Shown piece by piece: positions 55,267-64,000 of a DNA stretch of 64,000 nucleotides. Numbering within the stretch: position 1 is the stretch's first letter; each line of letters starts with the position of its first letter. The stretch is from Glutinoglossum americanum (taxonomy: Eukaryota > Ascomycota > Geoglossomycetes > Geoglossales > Geoglossaceae). The position numbers and the translations under genes are program-made. The stretch covers positions 229,136 through 293,135 of the forward strand of contig JAGHQL010000004.1 in NCBI GenBank assembly GCA_020080175.1, read 5' to 3'. The notes below the pieces were generated by a model that searched no databases, was not told the DNA's origin, and saw only the letters and a list, made by a program, of their open reading frames with translations.

Positions 55267-58200
55267 ATGGCCAGCTCACCCCCTGGCTCACCTCCTGGTG
55301 GTCCGCAACGGCCGATGAGCGCGATGTTTCGCCCGCCGAGGAGCTCCAGCCGAATGAGCACGAGTAGCAAGATAGGCGGCGGAAGCAGAGCGTCCGATGA
55401 GGATGGAAAGACGTCCGTGAAAGTTGGTTCGTACACATATCTCGTTGCACGTTTGAATTTTTTGAATTTTTTTTTTATAAAAAAAAAAAAAAAAAAAAAG
55501 GAAAAAAACAAAAAAGGTTCAGACTCGCCGGATCAAGTCGCTGACATGACCGCTCGTTCGCCATTTTTAGCTGTTCGTGTGCGCCCTCCACTCAAACCTA
55601 CAGATCCGGGCTTTGACCTTATCCCACAACGTTTCCAACGGTCGATGGTCCAAGTGACGTCGCCTACTAGCCTTGCCGTAGATTCTCCCCAGGGCAGAAA
55701 GCTGTTTGTCTTTGATAGAGTCTTTGGAGAGGAGGTTGGCCAGGAGGGCGTCTGGGGCTACCTGAACGAGAGCGTTACCGCGTTCACTCAAGGGTACAAT
55801 GTCTCGTTGTTGGCGTATGGCCAATCTGGCGCCGGAAAGTCGTATACCATGGGAACCTCGGGTCCGGCCGAGCAGAATGACGCCAAGGTTATGGGTAAGT
55901 GGTCTGTGGATGCCGGTTCTAGGTTGCGTGCTGATGACCCTACGATCCCAGGCGTCATCCCTCGTGCTGCAGCTGCACTCTTTGAGAAACTCGGTTCCCA
56001 TCATCGTCACACCGGTTCTGGGCTCAGAACACCCATTCGCTATTCCACCAGTTCCGCACAGGTGCTCTCGAAACCATCGGAGAAGAACTGGTCGATGAAA
56101 GCTACCTATGTCGAGGTAGGAGTCGTCTGAATTCAGTCGTATCGAACGCCGGGTTTCTGACATAGTCTTAGATTTACAATGAGCAGCTGCGAGATTTGCT
56201 TCTGCCGGAGTCTGTCCCGCAAGGCGAGAGAGGCAACGTCACCATACGTGAAGACGCCAAGGGCCGGATCCTCCTGACTGGCTTGCATCAGGTCACCATC
56301 AACTCGATCGATGATCTACTTGGTGCTCTTAACTTTGGCTCTTCTATCCGCCAGACTGATGCTACGGCTATCAATGCCAAGTCCTCCCGTTCTCACGCCG
56401 TCTTCAGCCTAAATCTGATCCAGCGTAAACGTGGGACGAGTTCCGGGATGACTGCGCAGGAGAAACGATTCTCCGTACCTACCGAACTCTTGACCGGCGC
56501 CGAGGGGTTCATTACGGTGGATAGTAAATTTCATTTTGTCGACCTCGCTGGCAGTGAGAGATTGAAGGTGAGCGTGCCGATGGGTACGGGCGTGCGTGAA
56601 CATTCTGACGGTTGTCATTAGAATACCGGGGCACAGGGAGAGCGCGCTAAAGAGGGTATTTCCATCAACGCCGGTCTTGCGAGCTTGGGGAAGGTCATAT
56701 CTCAGCTCTCTTCTCGTCAAGCTGGTTCGCATGTCTCGTACCGAGACTCCAAGCTCACCCGTCTTCTCCAAGACTCCCTTGGCGGCAATGCAATTACCTA
56801 CATGATCGCTTGCGTCACTCCTGCGGAGTTCCATCTCAGCGAGACTCTCAACACGGTGCAAGTAAGTTTAAGTATCCTACCGCTCGCCTTTTGACCTTTC
56901 TGATGCGTTTCCAGTATGCACAACGAGCTCGTGCCATTCAGAGCAAGCCACGCATCCAGCAAGTGTCTGACGACGGTGACAAACAAGCCCTTATCGAACG
57001 TCTCCGTGCTGAAGTTGCTTTTCTCCGTGAGCAGATCCGCAACTCCGATCGGGGAGATCGACGGAGCAACGTGCCGCAAGAGCGCGCGGAACGAGCGAAT
57101 GATCGGGAGAATGAGCTACAGAACCAACTCCTCGACATTCAGGAGAATTATACTGCGCTCAGCCAGCGTCACGCTAAGCTTATCTCCGAGATTACTAAGG
57201 CCGGTAGGGAGGATGCTCAGCCTGGACCTGATTACGAAGGCGCTCTTGGCGATACTGCGGTCGAGAGACTGAAACGCTCAAATTCTTTTGCGGAGGCTGT
57301 GGAGCAGGTTGTCCTGGAATATGAAAAGACCATCCAGACCCTCGAGAGCTCTCTCTCGAGTACCCGGTCCTCTTTGTCTACGTCGGAAAGCATCCTGCTG
57401 GAGAAGGAAACGAAGCTGGCGTACATAGAGACGGTCAACCAACAACTTCAAACTCGCCTGCAGAAGATGATGGATCGGGAATCGAGTACTGAGAATTATC
57501 TTCATGATCTCGAGGCGAAGCTAGATGGCCACACTTCGGGAGAGGAGAAGAATTCAGCTATCGTCGTGGAACTGCGTAAAGAAATCGCGCGGGTTCGAGA
57601 GAATGAGGCTAGCTGTGAAGATTACATATCAACGCTTGAGGAGCGGCTAGCGGAAGCCGATCAAGATGTCGAGCTCATGCAGCGCGAAATAGATCGTTTG
57701 GAACATGTGGTTGAACGCCAGCGGAGTCTTGGAAAACTCGACAACCTCCTTTACGAACTTGACCACATCCAGCAGGATGGGAGGAAGACGAATGGAGAGG
57801 AAGTATTGGTCAACGGGGAGCCAAGCGGTGATCACCAAGTTAATGCCGATGACCACGTCGTCGAGGCGCCGCCTAGCTCACTGGATGGAGGAGATCCAGC
57901 CATATCAGAGCAAGGCGAGCGTCCCCCCAGTATTCACTCGGACCAAGGGATTACCGAGCAAGTTGATGAGACCGAAGCTGCGCAGCAGGGATCGCTGGAA
58001 TCGAGTCCCAGCGATCTTGACTACCCTCCACAGAGCCCAGCTCAATCAAAATTCGTTGCCGACAAGTTGGAAAACGTCACTCAGGAGTTGTTCGACCTCC
58101 GTATGGAGCACGAGTCGACTCTCAATGAGTTTGACCTCCTCTCTGCGAAATATGAGGAAGCCCTACGAACTCTAGGCGAGCTTCAGGATGTTGTCGATGA

Positions 58201-60941
58201 ATCTCGACATACATCTACCATTCGTGACTCTGTTAGCCCGCCACCATCTGCTGGGCCGTCTCATTTTTTAGGCGATGGCAGGGTCAGCGAGCTCAAGGGT
58301 GGGGAAACTGGGTCATCCTCGCGGTCGCTATTGTCGGAATTGTCCTTGGCTGGGGAATCCCCTATTACGGCTGAGACTTCTGAGGTCGAGACGCCCGCGG
58401 AGGTTGCTGAACCTGTGGAGGCTCTTGAGGGTTCGCATAAGGAGACGTTGTCCATCCTCGAGCTAGAAACCATCAAGCAATCCAATGCCGAGAAGGAAGA
58501 AGACCTCAAGGCTCTAGCCCAGCAGTATGAGCAGCTACAGGAGGAACATCAGGAGACGCTCGATGTGGTTGAGGAGCTCAAGGCGGAAGTCCAAAAGGCC
58601 AAGATGAGTGGTCAGGCCGTTCCTGCCCAGCCTATAATCCGCCGCAAGTCAAGCCAGAACGTCATGATCATCGACCGGGCACACAGATCGTTCGCATCTC
58701 TTCGAAACATCGCTGCGGAGAACCTTGAGGACAGGCCGGACGTGATACAGAACTTCGAGCTAAACTTGAACACCGCCATGCACGAGCTGCATACGCGTTC
58801 GGAGCGTATTCAAGAGCTTGAAGCTGACATCGCCAGCGTCAAGAAAGAGATGGAGTCCAAGATGACCATCATTTCTGGGCTTACGAGGGAACGGTCGAGC
58901 ATCAAGAACTCTTCGCCGATGGACATTACAGTTGTCTCCTCCATGCGCGATCAATTGTTACAGAGTGAAAATCAGATTAGAGTGCTTCAGGGCGCGCATG
59001 CTAATCGTGAGGAGGAGCTTCTATCGGAGATTCAAGCTCTGAACGCGGCTCTCGAAGCTCAAATCGAAAAGTCACAACTGGGTATCGAGGAATTGAATGA
59101 GCAACACCGTGAACGCGACGAGTTGCGAGAAAAGACTATCTTTGATCTTCAGGAGGAGCTTGCCCAGTTACGTGATGAACATAAATCTGCTGTGGATTCG
59201 ATGAAGGCTTCTGAGAAGGTGTTGGTGGACCACAACAGCGAGCTGAAAGCTGCTATAGGCCAACTGGAGGCCCTCGGTGTAGAGCGTATTGCCGGGGTCG
59301 AGGCTCAGGAGGCGAAGCCGGAAGCGGATTTTGAGGGTGAAAGATCGAAGCACCGAGGGATTGTTGACAGTCTTCAGAAGGAGATTGGAGAACACAAGGC
59401 CACCATCGAGTCTCATGTTGCAGAGTTAGAGAGCGAGAGATTGAAACATAAAGAGATGGTGAATCATCTTCAGAGGGAGATCGACGAACATAAGGCCGTC
59501 GTTGACTCTCACGCTGGCTGCATCGAGGAGCTGGAGGAGTCTCATGCTGGTGCCCTTGGGCAGTTGGCCGAGATCACTGCTTCTAGAACGGTCACGGAGT
59601 CTGACCTACAGGCTCACCGTGATCTTGTGTCTTCTCTGCAGCAACAGATTGTGGAGCATCAGAGGGCGATTCTAGATCAAGAGGAGAGTGTCCAAGCCCT
59701 CCAAGATTCGCACGCCTATCAGCTGGAGGAGGTTAAGGAGGACGCTTGGAATTCCGCTCGGGCTGATGCCGAGTCTCGACTGGCCGACCAGACCGCGAAA
59801 CACGAAGCTGCAATCAATGCTCTTCATGCCGAAATCCAGGAGAACAAGGACGTGATGGAAACACTACTCCAGCGGTTCAAGAAGCTCGAAGTGTCGTTCC
59901 ACGAACAGTCGACGGTTGTAGACAACTTGCAAGACCAGCTAAAGGCAAAGAGCGAGGAAGTCGTGGCGTCCGAAGCCATCGGTGCAGCCCTACAGACTGA
60001 GGTGGGTGTCGTCCACGCCGAAGCTGAGAAACACCTCGACACCATCAGTGAACTGAAGCGGCTTCACGAGGAATCTCTTGCTGAGATTGAAAAACTGGAC
60101 AAGAAGAACCAGAAGAATTCGCGTCTCGTCGAAGAGCTTGAGCAGGAGCTTTCTTCCACTTTCGACCGGCACCAGGCCGCAACTAATAGGTTGTCTTCCC
60201 TTCAGACGGAGCGCAATGCAATACTCGAGGATGCGAGGGAAACGACAAGACAGGCTCAGGCCGAAGCGGAAGCGCTCCGAGAACAAGTCTCTGCGCTTGA
60301 GGTAAGATTCTCTTTTGCGGCGCCCATTGACGTATGTTAACTAGAAACAGGCGAGACTTGCGGAGTTTCAGCCCAGTACCCCCACCCAAGACCGTGCTCA
60401 ACGGTCCAACTCAACCAGTTCGAATCTGCGCAAGAGCGCCTCAACGGCGTCTCTGCCCTCACCGCCCCCAGCGATTCCTCTTCCGCCTCTACCGAACAGC
60501 ATCCCTCATCTCCCTGCTCTCAATGTGGCTGCGGCCAATAGCGCTCCGGCCCCGCCCACCCCGACGATGTCCCGGCGTCCAAGCAAGGACCTTGCCAATT
60601 CCCAGCTTGCTGAAGACCAGGAGGCTCGCATAAGGACTATTGAGAAGCATCTCTTCGCTGAGAAGCAACTCACCGCAACCCTTGAAGAGGCTCTTACTGA
60701 TCTTGAGAAGCAAGGGAAGAAGGTAGAAGAGGATCTGAAGGAGTGGAAGAAGAAGTGTTGGTCTCTAGAGGATGAGATGGAACGTGTAAAGACCCAGTCC
60801 AGCGCTAGCCGCTATTCTATGCAAGCAGTTGAAGAGGAGCGCAACGCCCGCAGGGAGGCCGAGGCGGCTCGTGCTCAACTTGAGGAGAGGATGAACGCGA
60901 TCAACAAGAGGAAGAAGGGCCGCAGTCTTGCTTGCTTCTAA
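55267..60941 (+). CDS. N-terminal-motor kinesin with long coiled-coil tail
   Basis: Microtubule motor, probably plus-end directed. Seven exons (55267-55426, 55571-55894, 55952-56115, 56172-56567, 56622-56861, 56915-60301, 60351-60941) join in frame, giving 1753 residues. After a Ser/Pro-rich lead of about 50 residues comes the motor: AVRVRPP, P-loop [14 protein letters not shown], switch [13 protein letters not shown], switch [12 protein letters not shown] and [16 protein letters not shown]. The neck-like segment [12 protein letters not shown] leads into over 1200 residues of heptad-rich coiled coil. That is broken by an acidic, Ser-rich patch near residues 700-850. Near the C-terminus is a Pro-rich linker ([14 protein letters not shown]). 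The protein ends in a basic stretch and Cys-Phe ([11 protein letters not shown]). The layout (motor first, very long coiled coil) recalls kinesin-4/KIF21 types, but the subfamily is not certain. Confidence 0.92.
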
Positions 60942-62034
60942 CCTCCCTCCTTTCCTTGAAATATTTCGTTTCTGAAGCTTTGTCTTCGTCTTGGGCCTTA
61001 AAAACTGCGAACTCGATACCCTACGCGCCACCGACACATCACGATTGCCCCTTTGCAATGCCGGTCATGGTTCTTCAACGATGCAAATGTCTTCTTTGTT
61101 TTATATTGTCGATCTTTTCCTTTTTTTTATCCACTCTAACGCTATCGGGTGGCAGGAATATGCATCTCTCCTTCTTGGGTGCCTTTTAGATTTTTAAGCA
61201 GGCGAGCGAAAAAATACCACTGTTGTACCCTTCGAATGTCAATTTGAAACCCTGTGTTATCGTTCCAACTTTGACTATTCTAAATCATGTGGTTAAATAA
61301 ACTATCTTCTTCCATGGCGCCCCTGGAGACTGCTGGTTGGGCTTTTTAAGAATAAAATGGGGACGGGATGCCTGCGGGTCTGTTTTGCGGCCTTGACTTT
61401 CGAACGTACATCCTGCCTTTCCTATTCCTTTAATTCGATTCATCATGCGGTTTATGTGGTACAGATTATGCACTACGGCCGATGGGAGGGAATGAGCTGA
61501 CGTTCGAGAGGTCTGTTGCTACCCGATAAAACTTGGGCCCTTTCGATCACGCCTGTTCGCTCTCACATGATGCGCTGTTACTTATTTCCTTCATCTTCAC
61601 TCTCGGAGGCGTACCTGACCCGGTCTCATTTCATGGAATCAGTTTGTTTCATGGCGCGAAGAATGTCCCCTATCTGTGTCTTTCGGGCGCAATGTTCCAA
61701 TCATCAGTAGGTAGTGCCTCCTTTTCACATACCCTCGGCGAGCATGTAGGTAAACTACGGTGGCTTTGGTGACAAGCTTGATAGGCAATGAATGATAAAT
61801 TATATTGCGGCTTGAATGACCCCGTGGTGGTCCGCATTGTGAGTGTTGGTATGCGATAAGTAAGAAACAGTTTAGAAAGTTGTATAAAAAAGTACCGGGT
61901 AACCGATGTTCTAAGCCGCTTTTGGGTTTGGCCGGAAGACCGGAACTTGCCGACCTTCCCAGGCACGAAGTACATAGTACATGCATCCGATTGTAGCTTC
62001 ATGCCGGTAATATATTTCGCCATCTCATGTTGCC
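60942..62034. other. Intergenic region, kinesin to ALG2
   Basis: This 1093-bp tandem spacer has no supported gene. The first part is T-rich and probably the kinesin 3' untranslated region; the rest should include the ALG2 promoter. Confidence 0.5.
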
Positions 62035-63672
62035 ATGAGGAACATCGTATTCCTCCACCCAGATCTGGGCATCGGAGGTGCTGAGCGCCTGGTCGTCGAC
62101 GCTGCGGTGGGCTTGCAGAGCCTAGGCCACAAAGTCATCATCTTCACAAGCCACTGCGACCCAAAGCATTGCTTCGACGAAGCTCGCGACGGTAGGTCAA
62201 CACGCAAAAGTCCCATGTCGGATCTAGACGGCCGCCGCTGAACACCTCGTGATAGGGACACTCGACGTACGCGTCAGGGGGGACTCGATATTCCCGCCGA
62301 GCGTCCTGGGGCGCTTCTCCATCCTCTGCGCCATCCTGCGCCAGCTCCACCTCGTGCTCCAGGTCTTCCTCTCGGGCGAGCTCTCCGCGCTCGACCCCGA
62401 AGTTTTCTTTCTGGACCAGCTCTCCGCGTGCGTTCCCCTGCTGCGGCTCCTCTACAGCCGACGCACGCGCGTGCTCTTCTATTGCCATTTCCCGGATAAG
62501 CTGCTGGCCACGCGGAAGAGCCTGGTGAGGCGGCTGTACAGGATCCCGTTTGACTGGCTGGAGGCGTGGACGACGGGGTTGGCGGATGCGCTGGTTGTGA
62601 ATAGTCGGTTTACGGCGAGCGTGTTTCACGAGGCGTTTCCGGGCCTTAGGGGGAGGAGGCCGGAGGTGGTGTATCCGTGCGTTGATACTAAGGAGGTGCT
62701 GGGGAAGAAGACTGTTGGCGATGAGAAGGTCGAGATTGCTGATGGAGGGGGGTTTGGGGGTGGGGATAAGAAGGTGGCGTTGAGTATTAATCGGTTTGAG
62801 AAGAAGAAGGATGTTGGGTTGGCTATTAGGGCCTTTGCTGGGTTGACGGAGAAAGAGAGGGAAGAGGCAAGGTTGGTGGTTGCTGGTGAGTTTATTGTAG
62901 CTTTGGCGCATTCAACCTGCTTTTCATCCGGTTGCGGTCTTACTGCCCGTGCTCCATGGACTGACATTAGGACCACTACCGAAAAAGGCGGCTACGATCC
63001 CCGGGTCCAAGAAAACGTTGTCTATCACAAAGAGCTCGTTTCTCTCGCGGACTCCCTGGGCCTGAAATCTGCAACAACCAACAACTTTATCACATCCCTT
63101 TCGGTGCCCGCGGATATTAACGTTCTCTTCTTACTGTCCATCCCGACGTCTCTCAAGTCATCTCTTTTGAGCACCGCGATGCTGCTTGTCTACACGCCAT
63201 CACACGAACATTTTGGGATCGTACCCCTGGAGGCTATGCTCTCCGGTGTAAGCTCCCTCCTTTTACTTGGAAAACCAAAGAAAAGCACACCGGGCTAGAC
63301 ATATTGACACATCCACAGACACCCGTCCTCGCAGCCTCCAACGGCGGCCCCCTAGAAACGATCCTCGACGGGAAAACCGGTTGGCTGCGACCACCAAACG
63401 CAGTTCAGCAGTGGACCGCCGTGATGCGTGACGTCATCTTCGAGCGGCCGGCGGGAGAGCTGCGGGCTATGGCGAAGGCTGGGAGGGAGCATGTGCAGAG
63501 GGAATTCTCGGAGCAGAAGATGGCGGAGAGGCTGGATCGGGAGGTTGAGAAAATGTTTGAGGCGCCCAGACAGAGGGCCTTTACCGGGGTGGATATCGGG
63601 AAGTTTGTGCTCGGGGTGGGGATCTCTGTGGGGGTTGCAGCGTGGGGCATCGTGAGGGTTTGGGGCGGATAG
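62035..63672 (+). CDS. ALG2: Alpha-1,3/1,6-mannosyltransferase Alg2
   Basis: GDP-mannose-dependent enzyme that adds the second and third mannose to dolichol-linked oligosaccharide on the cytosolic face of the ER. Exons 62035-62191, 62256-62885, 62988-63247 and 63319-63672 join in frame, giving 466 residues. The N-terminus [21 protein letters not shown] is the Alg2 donor-fold start. Further marks are [59 protein letters not shown] and [11 protein letters not shown]. The GT-B signature is [19 protein letters not shown] with [16 protein letters not shown] hydrophobic C-terminal segment ([17 protein letters not shown]) fits membrane attachment. Exon 2 is strikingly GC-rich in its first half. Confidence 0.95.
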
Positions 63673-64000
63673 CGCAGCTTGGGGCCCTCCTCTGCGGTTT
63701 CCTGGCGTTTGTTTTTTTTTTTTTTTTTTTCCATAGGTTTCGAGTGCATATGCCATTATCTAGCCCCGCCAATACGCCACCCTGATACGTCGTCGTCACG
63801 GTATTGTGATTCCCTTATTATTACACCAGGTAAAACACCCACAGACTCCACAAACACCGAATATCCCACGTCTACCACACAAGCAGAAAAAAAAAAACCC
63901 CTCCCCCTACCCGTCCGTCACCTCCCCCCCGCCTCATCCTGCCTCATAGTCGCATCCCCCTCCGCATCCTCCTCCCCCGCCCCCTCCTCCCCCCCCTCCT
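63673..64000. other. Right flank, pyrimidine-rich
   Basis: After the ALG2 stop codon comes a T run (about 63711-63730), then C- and CT-rich sequence to the end of the window. No gene is seen; a feature could begin beyond the edge. Confidence 0.5.

Noticed and set aside
60930-60941. CaaX prenylation signal at the kinesin C-terminus
   Set aside because: The cysteine is second from the end (ACF), so the four-residue CaaX pattern is absent.
1-64000. A co-located DNA-repair gene cluster (RFA2, REV7, WDR48, H4 variant)
   Set aside because: The genes are spread over 35 kb among unrelated housekeeping genes, with no shared orientation; ordinary fungal gene order explains it.

Overview
The window is nuclear DNA from a filamentous ascomycete (Pezizomycotina). 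Genes carry several short introns (about 45-180 nt) with fungal GT...AG borders and CTAAC-type branch points. The encoded proteins are typical ascomycete housekeeping proteins, including fungal-specific forms of Svf1, Syn8, Dbp10 and Pet8. Nothing places the species firmly; an early-diverging lineage such as Pezizomycetes or Orbiliomycetes is only a guess. No transposon, tRNA, rRNA, CRISPR or biosynthetic cluster was seen.

Layout from left to right. 1-2994 is gene-free and low in complexity. Then come peroxisomal Lon protease (-), DBP10 helicase (-), RPA32/RFA2 (+), SEN54 (+) and an RNF216-like RBR ubiquitin ligase (+). Next are REV7 (-), importin-9/Kap114 (+), a Ca2+-regulated mitochondrial carrier (-), cyclin C (+), a small conserved protein of unknown function (+), a small mitochondrial-type protein (+), a Syn8-like SNARE (-), Svf1 (-) and a WDR48/UAF1 homologue (+). 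These are followed by the mitochondrial SAM carrier (-), a TilS-like tRNA lysidine synthetase (+), a divergent histone H4 variant (+), pyroglutamyl peptidase I (-), a short-chain dehydrogenase (-), a large TBC RabGAP (+), a 3.3-kb microsatellite-rich gap, a long coiled-coil kinesin (+) and ALG2 (+). I worked out exon structures by hand; nearly all reading frames close exactly across the proposed splice sites.

Five gene pairs are head-to-head with shared promoters: DBP10/RFA2, REV7/importin-9, Ca2+-carrier/cyclin C, Svf1/WDR48 and SAM carrier/TilS. Several genes serve genome maintenance (RFA2, REV7, WDR48, H4 variant), but they are scattered and do not form an operon-like system.

The most notable item is the histone H4 variant at 43585-44452. 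It has eight exons, some as small as 16-21 nt. Its tail is extended and carries iterated Gly-Lys-Gly-Leu units, the H4 Lys16 position is Arg, and the C-terminus has an added basic tail. Second is the Lon gene, whose peroxisomal targeting signal (SRL) is created only by splicing out a terminal intron that is open in frame.
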